Assembly (NCBI GenBank): GCA_050952225.1
Contig: JBMNKL010000001.1
Coordinates: 186,001-250,000, forward strand
Direction: 5' to 3'
DNA length: 64,000 bases
Source: JBMNKL01 sp050952225
GTDB taxonomy: Bacteria; Bacillota; Clostridia; Acetivibrionales; DTU013
Position 1 is the first letter of the stretch, and each line of letters begins with the position of its first letter. The position numbers were made by a program, and so were the translations under genes. The notes beneath the pieces are model-generated. The model saw nothing but the letters and a program-made list of their open reading frames with translations. It searched no databases and had not been told where the DNA came from. Of the stretch, positions 15,665-25,066 are shown one piece after another.

Positions 15665-16878
15665 CGTAGATTGCAAGTTTAATTGCCTTACATTTTTTAA
15701 CAGAACCTTGTTTTAAGCAACCATCACCTTAGCCATCATGTTTGCAGTTTGATAACCAAATATTCTTCCAGGGTAATTATTCATCCAGCGCTCTATCCTT
15801 TGTATTTCTCTATGTGTGAGCTTACCTATGTCTGTCCCTTTTGGAATAAATCGTCGAATAAGTTTATTGGCATTTTCATTCGAACCACGCTCCCATGAAC
15901 TGTAAGGATGAGCATAATACAGCTTGAATCTTTTCTTATCAGGGTCAAGGGCAGATGTCTCCAACACTATACTGTCTAAAAATTCGGGCCATTATCTACT
16001 GTAATCGTTTTAAAATGCTTCGAAAACTTCTTGCCATACTTCCGTTCCAGCTTATCTAGTTCTCTCTTCACCGAATCCTGGGTCCTATCAGGCATTTTGC
16101 GAATTATCTCCCGTCTCGTACTTCGTTCCGTCAGCACTAACAAGCTCGCCCCCTTTTCTCCTCCTTTACTAACTATACAATCCATTTCCCAATGCCCATA
16201 TTCTTCCCGATCTTCTATATGCGCCGGCCGTTCCTCTATACTTGTTCCCCTTAAGTTTTTCTTAGCTATTCTGACTTTGCGATATTCCCTCTTCTTCTTA
16301 TTACGCTTTATTGGCAGGTCTTTGTTGCTTATATTGGCAAATATCCCTTTGTCAATGTAGTTGTATAACGTTTTTGTGCAGATCATTGTTTCAAATTTTA
16401 ATCCCTTGGCCTTTATTTCTCCTATCACTGCGTCCGGTGAATACTTGTCCTCGATTATCTTTTTTTCTATGTGATTTGCTAATTTATGATCGTGGCCAAT
16501 TTTAAGACCCGCTCCTTTATTTGATCCCGCCTCCTCATATCTTCGTTGACCTACATCAGCACAATATTTCACAACATACGTCAGATCGCTGTTCATAAGC
16601 CTCACGCTCCCACGAGCTATTTCCCGCTCGATAGTGCGTCTATTCCTGCCCAATATTAAGGCTATCTCCTTTGGTTTCTTCCCATCCCTTATTAATATTT
16701 CGATTTGATACCTTTCTCTCTCATTAGGTGTTTAAAGCTTCTTTGCTTCGTGGTATTATTAAGTTGACTCATTTCGGACCCTCCTATGTTTTTGGTTTGG
16801 TCACTTAAAACATTATCAGAGGTTCCGACTTGAGTCACTATTTTTTCTTCAGTTTGGGCAATTAATTTTACAACTTAC
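15665..16878 (-). mobile_element. IS30-family insertion sequence, about 1.2 kb
   Basis: Ends are defined by imperfect inverted repeats: left GTAGATTGCAAGTTTAATTG (15666 onward) and right, read on the minus strand, GTAAGTTGTAAAATTAATTG (from 16878 inward), followed in both by CC. A 16-bp direct repeat flanks the whole element. It encodes one IS30-type transposase read leftward. Target duplications of most IS30 members are short, so 16 bp is long for the family. Confidence 0.85.
15713..16772 (-). CDS. IS30-family transposase (two frameshifts)
   Basis: DDE transposase of IS30 type. The ATG at 16772 opens MSQLNNTTKQRSFKHL, then in the next frame ERERYQIEILIRDGKKPKEI plus ALILGRNRRTIEREIARG, the helix-turn-helix. 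The catalytic core has MDCIVSKGG (first Asp), TVDNGP (second Asp) and YYAHPYSSWERGSNENANKL with the Glu. Frames change near 16731 and 15968; each is repaired by adding one base, restoring HLNERERY and TVDNGPEFLDS. About 353 aa when repaired. Either a dead copy or consensus errors; the region from here to 47.6 kb is indel-rich. Confidence 0.85.
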
Positions 16879-16894
16879 CGGATATCATTATTAT
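16879..16894. repeat. Right 16-bp direct repeat flanking the IS30 element
   Basis: CGGATATCATTATTAT, identical to 15649-15664. Confidence 0.75.
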
Positions 16895-16931
16895 TAAATA
16901 ATTATATAGATTTTTGTAACAAAATGTTAAC

Positions 16932-16960
16932 TTGATACGGTATATGCCTTGCTCTATAAT
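16932..16960 (+). promoter_or_regulatory. Strong promoter of the hairpin RNA/ttcA transcript
   Basis: TTGATA (16932-16937), exactly 17 nt, TATAAT (16955-16960). Predicted start near 16967, which places the whole long hairpin 17007-17141 in the transcript. Confidence 0.75.
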
Positions 16961-16966
16961 AGATTA

Positions 16967-17145
16967 TGGGATGATAAGCAGGTTCTTCCGGCGGTTTCTC
17001 ATACTGGCAATTTGCGATGTCCCCTTGTTTATACCCGGCACAGTAACAACTGTAATTGTAATTGCTGTTTCTTTTTGGTAACTCTGTGCCGCGGTAAAAA
17101 TTTGTATTGCACGGTTATGGACAAGGAACATCGCAAATTGCACCC
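16967..17145 (+). ncRNA. Candidate structured RNA with long imperfect hairpin
   Basis: Transcribed from the promoter at 16932-16960. GCAATTTGCGATGT (17007-17020) pairs perfectly with ACATCGCAAATTGC (17128-17141); after a 2x1 bulge CCTTGT pairs with ACAAGG, then five further pairs, then an asymmetric bubble with ~20 nt on the 3' side (17092-17112), and CGGCACAG (17036-17043) pairs perfectly with CTGTGCCG (17084-17091). The rod with an off-centre bubble recalls 6S RNA in outline, but I cannot match it to any family. It could be a free small RNA or a 5' leader of ttcA. Confidence 0.55.
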
Positions 17146-17166
17146 TGCTAAAGATAATGCGGACAG

Positions 17167-17895
17167 GTGTTTTGGGTGTTGCACATTAAAAGGATACTTG
17201 GGCAAACCAGGAAGGCTATCCAGGATTACGATATGATAAGCGAAGGCGACCGGATAGCTGTCGGGGTTTCGGGAGGCAAGGATTCGCTTACCTTGCTGAT
17301 TGCGTTAAGAAAATTGATGGATTTTTACCCGGCCCGATTTGAAATAAAAGCGGTAACCATTGCAACGGGTATCGGCGAACCTGATTTCAGCCCTGTCGCA
17401 AAGCTATGTGAAGACATTGGCGTAGAGTATATTATAGAAAATACAGTTTTGGGAAAAATCGTTTTTGAGGCCAGGCAGGAAGCTAATCCATGCTCCCTTT
17501 GCGCGAATCTCAGGCGGGGAGCCCTGAACAACACGGCATTGCGCCTCGGCTGCAACAAGGTTGCCCTTGCCCATAACCGTGACGATGTTATTGAAACCTT
17601 GTTTTTAAGCTTGTTTTACGAGGGGCGCATCCATACTTTTTCACCTGTCACATACCTGGACAGAAAAGGTATTTATGTAATCAGGCCGCTTATATATGTA
17701 GAGGAGAAGCAAATAAAAGCGTTTATAAGGGAAAACGGCTTGCATACCGTTGATAATCCCTGCCCGGTTAGCGGCCATACAAAACGCCGTTATATAAAAG
17801 AACTGCTGCAAGATTTGTCTGTCGAAAACCGGGAAATCAAAAACAATATTTTCGGAGCCATCAAGCGTTCCGGACTGAACGGATGGCACAAATAA
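17167..17895 (+). CDS. ttcA: TtcA-family tRNA thiolation / PP-loop ATPase
   Basis: PP-loop ATPase of the TtcA group, which thiolates tRNA cytidine 32 using an iron-sulfur cluster. RILGQTRKAIQDYDMISEGD is followed by the PP-loop VGVSGGKDSLTLLIAL, CSLCANLRRG (CxxC), KVALAHNRDDVIETLFL and the late Cys near CPVSGHTKRRYIK. About 240 aa. The start is uncertain: GTG 17167 or TTG 17179, both with weak ribosome sites. Adding one base to AAAA near 17190 would join an upstream frame from ATG 17117 carrying RCFGCCTLK, an alternative N-terminus. It lies just after the long hairpin RNA. Confidence 0.85.
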   Translation: MFWVLHIKRILGQTRKAIQDYDMISEGDRIAVGVSGGKDSLTLLIALRKLMDFYPARFEIKAVTIATGIGEPDFSPVAKLCEDIGVEYIIENTVLGKIVFEARQEANPCSLCANLRRGALNNTALRLGCNKVALAHNRDDVIETLFLSLFYEGRIHTFSPVTYLDRKGIYVIRPLIYVEEKQIKAFIRENGLHTVDNPCPVSGHTKRRYIKELLQDLSVENREIKNNIFGAIKRSGLNGWHK

Positions 17896-17906
17896 CGGAG
17901 GTCAAA

Positions 17907-20842
17907 ATGCTGAAAGACAAAAGAAAAAGAAAGCACACGGCTACCGCAAAAGCTGCCATAACGCTTGCCATAATAACCGCCGCCACGGCTGTTGCGCCAC
18001 ATGCCGCCATGGGCGCCAGTTATCGCCGAAGTTGGCGTTATTTATGAAAAAACTGAAAAGCAAACCATTACACAGGGAGTCACACTTGAAAATATTGTTA
18101 AGTTTACACATGACGGTTGGTACAATATACACGTCATGGAGGTTGACCTGGCCAACAAGTACCTGAGTGTTGATACCCTTACAAATATGGAATCGGTCGG
18201 GAAGCTGGCATCGGCCAAAAAGCTGGCCGTCCAGGGAAATGCCATTGCCGCGGTAAACGCAAGCTTTTTCACACCCACGGGAAGCGGCAACGGTTTTCCC
18301 GTCGGAACCGTGGTCCAATCCAACGACATACTGTGCGCTACGGCCGATATTAACAGGTATAGCGATTCAATGGCTTCCTTTTCTCTGAATAAACTAAACG
18401 AGGTCATGCTGGATTACTGGAAAGTCGATATGAACCTGGTATCCGGAACCGGCGCAAAAATAAGCGTGGACCAGTATAACAAAACGAACGGGGCAAAATA
18501 CACCGGAATCAGCGTGTTTGACAGGAAATGGGGCGCCGCCGCCGTCGGCGTGACAGCCGATATGCCTGATATTCAGCATATGGTAGTAGTAAACGGTATG
18601 GTTACGCAATTCCTTAGCGGTCAATCTTCCGTCCCCATACCCGAAAACGGTTTTGTTGTCGTCACCCGGACCGAAGGCGCAAAAAAACTTAAGCAACTAT
18701 TCTCCCCGGGCGACATGGTATCGTTCAATATCGGTTCGCGCCGAACTGGGCCGATATGAAAATGTCGGTATCGGGCAGCTCCATCCTGGTAAAGGACGGC
18801 GTCATCCCGGACACATTTTCTTTCGCGCCCTCAAACGTGACTGCCAGAAGCCCGAAGACAGCCATAGGCAGCTCAAAGGACGGCAAAAAGCTGTACTTGG
18901 TGACTGTCGACGGCAGGCAAACCGCCAGCATAGGAATGACGCTGAAAGATATGGCGCTGTTCATGCAAAGTATAGGAGCATATAACGCGATTTCCATGGA
19001 CGGCGGCGGGTCCACCACGATGGTGGCCAGGCCTTTAGGCGAAAGGGACGTTCGAGATCATGAACAAGCCGTGCGACGGGATAGCCAGGAGCATATCGAC
19101 GGCAATAGGCGTATTTACGTCGGCACCCGCCGCGCCGCTTGCCGGAATGATCATAGAAACAAAAGACCGTTTCATGTTTACAAACGCATCACGGGAATTT
19201 ACCGTTAAAGGCTATGATAAGTACAACAATCCCATTGATGTTGATTTATCCAAGGTGAAATGGAGCGTATCGGGCGTAAAAGGCACTTTTGAAGGAAACG
19301 TGTTTCGTCCGTCAACCTACGGCGAGGGAAAAATAACAGCAAAAGTAGGCGACGTGACCGCCTCGATAAACATAAGCGTCCTGTCCAGGCCTGCCGTTAT
19401 AATCCTTGACAAAAGCAGCATCAAGCTTCCGGTCGGGCATACAAAAACATTCGAGGTCAAGGGAATAAACCCGCGCGGATATACCGCCACAATCGAACCC
19501 GCCGACCTCACATGGAAGATTAGCAGCAATATCGGAGAATTAAAGGACGGAGTCCTGACGGCGACTAAAAGGGGCGCGGCTTATATCGACGCATCTTTTG
19601 CCGGTGCGCACGCATACTGCACTTTATCTGTTTCAGACGATAAAGCTATCGTTGCAGATGCATTTGAAAGCAAAAACGGCGTTTTCCAATCGTACCCTGA
19701 AACAATAAAAGGCTCATATTCAATTTCAAATGAGCAGAAAGTCTCGGGAAAGGCTTCCGGAAAACTGGTTTACGATTTTACAACCAATACCGATGTATCG
19801 CGCGCGGCATACATGGTATTGCCAAACGGCGGTTTGACGCTGGATAAGGATATATCCAAGATAGGCCTCCAGGTATACAACGACCACGAAAACTCGGGAT
19901 GGCTGCGCGCCGAGCTGACGGATGCGGATGGCGCGAAGGCAGGTGGTGGATCTTGCCAGGACAATGGATTGGACCGGCTGGAAATATACCGAGGCGTCTA
20001 TTGAGCACATCAAGCTTCCTGCCAAGCTGAGACGGATCTATATAGTCCAGGTAAATCCCGACGCGGACGCGGGAGTCCTTTACTTTGACGACCTTACACT
20101 GACGGCCAGCGGTTATCCTTCCGTTGACGGGCTTGAAGTACCTGAAAACACGCCATTCGTCGACGAAGCAAACAAGGCGGTCCCGTTCAGCAAGGCTACG
20201 GCCGATTCATTCCGTTTCGGCGTGATGGGACAATCAAGGAAGCCTGCAAATGATACGGAAAAGAAACTTGTATCCATATTTGCCAATAAAGTTGACAAGT
20301 ATCTTGAACTTGGCTCCGTGGTGGGCACAGGTTCACATGAAACGGTAACCGGCCTTGTTAAAAAGAAGCCGGTAATAGCCACACATACTGTCGATTTGAA
20401 AAGCACAAAAGAGGTGGATTACAAATATTCGGTAACGGATTTCAAGAATAGCAGGTTCATAAAGCTGGATACCCGGAAAAACAGCCTCCGGACCAGCGAT
20501 CCGGAACAGTGGAAGCGGTTTATGGACGACCTGGCGTCATTCAATGGCAAGAACGTATTCATTTTAATGGATAAATCCCCCGAGACCTTCACGGATAAAC
20601 TCGAACTGGAGCTGTTTAAAAAGACGCTGTCAGACTACAGGTTCAGCACGCTGCGAAACGTCTGGGTGTTTTACAAGGGAGACAAGAATGAAAGCTACAT
20701 GGAGAATGGTGTGAAATACCTGGAAACCGCAGGATATGAAGTCGAGGGGCTGGAGCCCGGCAAGACGGACGCAGCCAAGTACGTGCTGGTCACGGTCAAA
20801 GGCTCCACGGTTACTTACGTATACAAGGAAATTGATTCCTGA
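17907..20842 (+). CDS. Secreted phosphodiester glycosidase-family protein (four frameshifts)
   Basis: Extracellular protein of the NAGPA/phosphodiester glycosidase family. The ATG at 17907 (ACGGAGG upstream) gives a basic start and hydrophobic signal (TLAIITAATAVAPHAAMGAS). The glycosidase domain follows (AAVNASFFTP..., ISMDGGGSTTMVARPLGEG), then Ig-like beta domains (FTVKGYDKYNNPIDVDL...), a carbohydrate-binding-like section and a C-terminal phosphoesterase-like part. Frames break near 18018, 18727, 19043 and 19940; removing or adding one base at each restores ASYAEVGV, GSAPNWADMKM, GEGTFEIMNKP and DGAKQVVDLA. Repaired length ~978 aa. All parts stay well conserved, so assembly error is more likely than decay. 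Confidence 0.82.
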
Positions 20843-20873
20843 CAGGCTCGTCCTCATGCGCGCGGATTAATCA

Positions 20874-20911
20874 GGATAGGGTGCGGTTTTAAGCCAAGCC
20901 GCACCCTATCC
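20874..20911. terminator. Perfect 13-bp stem hairpin after the glycosidase gene
   Basis: GGATAGGGTGCGG (20874-20886) and CCGCACCCTATCC (20899-20911) pair perfectly around a 12-nt loop. No T-run follows on either strand, so it is either a U-poor terminator between the convergent glycosidase and galU genes or a protective 3' stem. Confidence 0.6.
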
Positions 20912-21061
20912 GCAGATTCGTCCATACCTTAATATCGCGCGCCTGCCGTTGCTTATACCCACTTTCAACATGATGTCCCGATTTGCGATATGCACGCCCG
21001 CTCAATTGAAACAGCCGGGCTCGACGCAATCAGGTCCGAAAACCTGGTTCCCGCAGGGCAT

Positions 21062-21934
21062 TCATTGTTTTGGTTCCACTATTTCCCTCAAGTATGACAA
21101 AAAACTTACCCTCAAATCATCGTTTTTCAAGGCAAATTCCACGGTCGCTTCAAGGAACCCCAGCTTGTTTCCAACATCGTAATGCTTCCCGGGAAAATCA
21201 TAAGCATATACCGGACCTGCAGCAAGAAGCTTTCTCAACGCGTCAGTCAATTGTATCTCACCGCCCTTGCCGGGCTCGGCGTTTTCAAGATACTTGAATA
21301 TCTCAGGCGTGATAATGTACCTTCCGAGTATTGCTATATTGGACGGAGCCTTGTCCCTGTCGGGTTTCTCCACCATGTCTCTTACACTGTATATGCGGTC
21401 GCCAACCTCCTCGCAATCAATAATGCCGTATTTTGAGACATCTTCTTCCGCCACCCGCTGTACGCCCAAAACCGTCTTGTTATATTTTTCATAAACATCA
21501 ATCAATTGCTTCAGGCACGGCACGTCCGAATCGACAATGTTGTCGCCCAGCAATACCGCAAAGGGCTCATTGCCGATAAATGACCTGGCGCAGTAAATAG
21601 CGTGTCCCAGCCCCTTTGGCTCCTTCTGCCTGACATAGTTTACGTTCGCCATGTTTGCGATATCCTGCACAAGCCTAAGCAGCTCGTCTTCGCCTTTTCT
21701 CCTGAGTATATCCTCAAGTTCATACGATTTGTCAAAGTGGTCTTCTATCGCCCTCTTTCCCCTTCCGGTCACGATTAATATATCTTCTATGCCGGAAGCG
21801 ACAGCCTCTTCAACTATGTACTGTATCGTTGGCTTGTCAACAATTGGAAGCATTTCCTTCGGCTGGGCCTTAGTAGCGGGCAGAAACCTTGTACCCAGGC
21901 CGGCTGCCGGAATAACGGCTTTTCGAACTTTCAA
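21062..21934 (-). CDS. galU: UTP--glucose-1-phosphate uridylyltransferase
   Basis: Makes UDP-glucose for glycolipids and surface polysaccharides. VRKAVIPAAGLGTRFLPATK is the nucleotidyltransferase signature; KEMLPIVDKPTIQYIVEEA, VTGRGKRAIEDHFD, GLGHAIYCA, FAVLLGDNI and KPDRDKAPSNIAILGRYI follow. About 291 aa, intact. TTG at 21934 has AGGAGAGG at good spacing; TTG 21952 is open but leaves no room for the site. Single gene, converging on the glycosidase. An inverted repeat lies upstream at 21971-22013. Confidence 0.95.
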   Translation of the reverse strand: MKVRKAVIPAAGLGTRFLPATKAQPKEMLPIVDKPTIQYIVEEAVASGIEDILIVTGRGKRAIEDHFDKSYELEDILRRKGEDELLRLVQDIANMANVNYVRQKEPKGLGHAIYCARSFIGNEPFAVLLGDNIVDSDVPCLKQLIDVYEKYNKTVLGVQRVAEEDVSKYGIIDCEEVGDRIYSVRDMVEKPDRDKAPSNIAILGRYIITPEIFKYLENAEPGKGGEIQLTDALRKLLAAGPVYAYDFPGKHYDVGNKLGFLEATVEFALKNDDLRVSFLSYLREIVEPKQ

Positions 21935-21970
21935 TAATACCTCTCCTCTCAATACCGCTTATTATGTTTA

Positions 21971-22013
21971 TTATACATACACAAACAAATCCGGGGTGCA
22001 CTTGTATGTATAA
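21971..22013. repeat. 10-bp inverted repeat upstream of galU
   Basis: TTATACATAC (21971-21980) and GTATGTATAA (22004-22013) are perfect inverted copies 23 nt apart. A TATAAT on the minus strand (21970-21975) overlaps the left arm, so the pair could be an operator on the galU promoter or a 5'-leader stem. Confidence 0.4.
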
Positions 22014-22084
22014 TTTTGGGATATTATATAAATAATAATTATCCTATTTGTTACACAAATTTAATATATATTATTAGCAAATCA

Positions 22085-22233
22085 TGGTATAATATAATTG
22101 CCACAGCCAATAATACTATTTTTTCATTTTTGTTCCTCCTTTTAATATAGACTAGGCTGAGTTTATTTGATATCATCTGTAAAGCACTTAAATAATTGGA
22201 ATTATTATAATTTATATAAAGTGCTTTTTTTTT
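22085..22233 (+). ncRNA. Candidate orphan small RNA
   Basis: An extended -10 (TGGTATAAT, -10 at 22088-22093) is followed about 90 nt later by a strong terminator. The AT-rich stretch between has no supported coding frame. The predicted transcript is roughly 22100-22233. No -35 is convincing, and the terminator might instead serve an unseen read-through transcript. Confidence 0.35.
22181..22233 (+). terminator. Intrinsic terminator with long T-run
   Basis: AAAGCACTT (22181-22189) pairs with AAGTGCTTT (22219-22227), with AT pairs extending the stem inward, then T to 22233. The nearest plus-strand gene upstream ends 1.3 kb away, with galU on the other strand between. Confidence 0.75.
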
Positions 22234-22311
22234 GCCTTTTTATGCAATTATCCCGCAAATTATCATAATATATGCAATTGCCAGCCGCAAAAATGTTCCA
22301 TTCAAAATGTG

Positions 22312-22340
22312 TTGATAATATCCGGGACATTGAGTATAAT
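22312..22340 (+). promoter_or_regulatory. Promoter of ffs
   Basis: TTGATA (22312-22317), a 17-nt spacer and consensus TATAAT (22335-22340). Predicted start about 30 nt before the mature SRP RNA, so a short 5' leader is probably trimmed. Confidence 0.8.
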
Positions 22341-22375
22341 ATGTGGGTAACCTATATACGGTTGGAGTTCAATCT

Positions 22376-22647
22376 TTGGCTGTGCTAGACGGGGAGGTAG
22401 CGGTGCCCTGTACCTGCAACCCGCTGCAGCAGGGTCGAATTCCTGTTCGAGGCTTTTTCTTGTGGAGCCTGCTCCGTGCAAGTGGCAATGATAGCCGGGT
22501 CTTGCGCAACAGAAGCCTGTGAACCCCGCCAGGTCCGGAAGGAAGCAACGGTAAGCAGCCACTTCTGTGTGCCGCGAGGGCGCCTGGTTAGAGTCAACTA
22601 CATGGATAACGTCCGTAAGGGTAAGTCGACACCAGGTGCACAGCCAT
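22376..22647 (+). ncRNA. ffs: Signal recognition particle RNA, large Firmicutes type
   Basis: About 270 nt, the Bacillus/Clostridium scRNA type with an Alu domain. GGCTGTGC (22378-22385) pairs with GCACAGCC (22638-22645) as the closing stem. The 5' domain has GCTAGACGGGGAGGTAGCGG and TGCCCTG; the conserved SRP54-binding hairpin has CCAGGTCCGGAAGGAAGC and GTGTGCCGCGAGGGCGCCTGG. With Ffh it targets nascent membrane and secreted proteins. It precedes dnaX, a common Firmicutes order. Confidence 0.96.
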
Positions 22648-22671
22648 TAAATATAAAGCATACAATTTGCA

Positions 22672-22697
22672 AAGACCCTATCCAGGGTCTTTTTTAT
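22672..22697 (+). terminator. Terminator of ffs
   Basis: AAGACCC (22672-22678) and GGGTCTT (22685-22691) pair around TATCCA, followed by TTTT. Confidence 0.88.
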
Positions 22698-22761
22698 TAT
22701 TCTTTAGTTATTTATACCGGTTTGATATAATAAGGGTGGACTTGAATGAGGTGATTAGCAT

Positions 22762-24541
22762 ATGCCGTATATCGCATTGTACAGGGAATGGCGCCCCGCC
22801 CGGTTTGAGGAAATCGTGGAACAGGAACACGTCGTAAAAACACTCCGACACAGCGTAAGCAGCGGAAGGATAGCGCATGCTTACCTTTTTTGCGGCACCA
22901 GGGGCACGGGCAAGACCACAATGGCTCAGATCCTTTCAAGGGCGGTAAATTGTCTTGACCCGCATGACGGCGAGCCCTGCAATAAATGTGAAATATGCCT
23001 TGAAATACTCTCGGGAAGCAGCGTGGATGTGCTGGAAATAGACGCCGCTTCCAATAACAGCGTTGACAACGTGCGCTCTATCAGGGATGAGGTGATATAT
23101 ACCCCGGCGAGAGCCAGGCGCAAGGTTTATATCATAGATGAAGTTCACATGCTTTCAACCGGGGCTTTCAATGCATTGCTCAAAACCCTGGAGGAGCCGC
23201 CGGAACACGTAATATTCATATTGGCCACTACCGAGCCCCACAAGCTCCCGGCCACAATTCTTTCCCGCTGCCAGCGGTTTGATTTCCGGCGCATTTCTCT
23301 TGACGGTATCGTGAAGCAGCTTTGTAAAATAGCTTCATCCTGCGGCACAGTACTGGACACTGATGCCGCAAAACTTATCGCCCGCCTCTCCGACGGGGCA
23401 ATGAGGGACGCAATCGGTCTGCTCGACCAGTGCATATCCCTTGGGGTAAAGAAAATCGGGTACGATAATGTCCTCTCCGTCGTGGGAATTGTAAATGATT
23501 CTTTTATCGCCAAATTTACCGAAAACATGCTGAAAAAAAATATTCCGGCTGTTCTTGAAAATATTAACAGCCTTGTTATGGACGGACGCGATATAGCACA
23601 TTTCACATCCGACCTCGTATTGAATTTCAGAAACCTGCTTATATGCAAATCTACCGGGGGAAAGTGCGACCACCTCATAGATGCGCCGCAGGATATGCTG
23701 AATAACTTGAAAGAGCAATCAGGAATGATTACCCAGGATGAAATCATACGATATATAAAGGAGCTCTCCGCGCTGGCATATAATCTCAAATGGGCAACCA
23801 ACCAGAGAGTCATGCTTGAGGTGACGGCAATCAAGCTATGCGGCAGTGAAAGCCACCTCGACGCAAGCATAAGCGACAGGCTGTCGGCACTTGAAAAAAG
23901 GATGGATAATGGCGGCACACATGCTACCGATGCCGCGCCGTCCTGCTGCCGGTACTGCGCAGCCTCTGTCGATCGGGCATGCCTCGGTACCATGCCGGTA
24001 TACCGGCCGCCACCGATACCATGGCGCGTACTGCCGACACCGTGATGTCCGGTGATGATACCGCACCGCCCCGCTGCTGATGCTGCGAAGTCCGTTGATG
24101 ACTGCGGCATCTCCGTCCAGTACCGCAGAACCCGCCGCTGATACCGCGCAGTCTGCCGGGCCTTCGCAGCCAGTCCCTGCCGAAGCCCGCGATTTTGAAA
24201 AATGGCCGGAAATCATGGAGTATTTGAAGGACAAGGGCAAAATGACCATATACTTATACCTGCTGAACGTTAAGGCAAAGGAACTGGATGACCATACCAT
24301 AGGACTGCTTACGGCGGAAGACCATATAAGGTCAAGCATATCAAGGCTTGAGCACCTTAAAGTGATCGAAGAGGCGGTATTCAACGTAACAGGACGTGAA
24401 ATGAAGATAAAATGCCTTGATGAAAGCTTTCTCAATAAACCCTCTTCGAAAGCGAAGGCATCGGAAGGCAGCGACCTGGTAAGCAAGGCGAAAAACATTG
24501 CCGAAACAGCCGGCCTTCCGCTTGAAATAATCGACGAGTAA
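22762..24541 (+). CDS. dnaX: DNA polymerase III subunits gamma/tau (linker frameshifted)
   Basis: Clamp-loader ATPase of the replisome. YIALYREWRPARFEEIVEQ, P-loop FCGTRGTGKTT, the zinc module CLDPHDGEPCNKCEIC, DEVHMLSTGAFNALLKTLEE and ATTEPHKLPATILSRCQRF are canonical. Core reading is open to about 23930. An A/P/D/T-rich linker built of GATACCG-like repeats then shifts through all three frames, and the C-terminal tau part resumes in another frame (DFEKWPEIMEYLKDKGKM...) to 24541. At least three indels are needed. The A6 tract at 23894-23899 is not in phase for A-AAA-AAG slippage. ybaB and recR follow in the usual operon. Confidence 0.9.
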
Positions 24542-24720
24542 ACAGGCGCATCATTGCACTTGTATGACAAGAGCCGGATAAAGTATAATAAGGTATAATA
24601 CCGCGGAACACATACAGCAGAACCTGAACCGTGCCGGCAGAAAATGCAAAAACGGCAATGTAGCCGGTATTAATGTGTGCAGGTATTTTAGGACAAATAA
24701 AATCAACAGGAGGAAATGAA

Positions 24721-25065
24721 ATGGCAAGAGGTGGATTTCCGGGCTTCGGCGGCGGCAACATGAACAATCTCATGAAACAGGTTCAGAAAATGCAAAGGGA
24801 CATGGAAAAGCTGCAGGCCGAATTGCAGGAAAAAGAAGTTGAGGCGACTGCCGGAGGCGGTGCGGTAAAGGTAGTTGCCACCGGGAAGAAAGAAATCAAG
24901 GAAATTATCATAAACCGCGATGTTGTGGACCCTGACGATGTTGAAATGCTCCAGGACCTGGTACTTGCTGCCGTTAATGAAGCTCTTCGCAAGGCCGATG
25001 AAATGGTCGGCAGTGAAACAGCCAAAATAACCGGCGGTTTAGGCATACCCGGCGGGTTGTTCTGA
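24721..25065 (+). CDS. ybaB: YbaB/EbfC nucleoid-associated protein
   Basis: Small DNA-binding protein of the YbaB/EbfC family, thought to organise the nucleoid and work near RecR. ATG at 24721 after AGGAGG. G/F-rich start (MARGGFPGFGGGNMNNLMKQ), coiled QKMQRDMEKLQAELQEKEVE, then GGGAVKVVATGKKEIKEIII and a DADEM-like helical end with GLGIPGGLF. 114 aa, full length. recR begins one base after the TGA, so translation is probably coupled. Confidence 0.94.
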   Translation: MARGGFPGFGGGNMNNLMKQVQKMQRDMEKLQAELQEKEVEATAGGGAVKVVATGKKEIKEIIINRDVVDPDDVEMLQDLVLAAVNEALRKADEMVGSETAKITGGLGIPGGLF

Positions 25066-25066
25066 T

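Noticed and set aside
16967..17145. Calling the hairpin 6S RNA
   Set aside because: The rod shape is similar, but I could not match conserved 6S bubble sequences, so only a generic structured-RNA call is made.
23894..23899. A6 tract in dnaX as a programmed -1 frameshift site
   Set aside because: Codon phase is GAA AAA AGG, not A-AAA-AAG, and the frame needed for the tau tail meets a stop shortly after. Indels in the repeat-rich linker explain the data better.
23145..24110. Long minus-strand frame opposite dnaX (~320 codons)
   Set aside because: Ser/Ile/Arg-rich shadow of a well conserved gene, with no ribosome site or family match.
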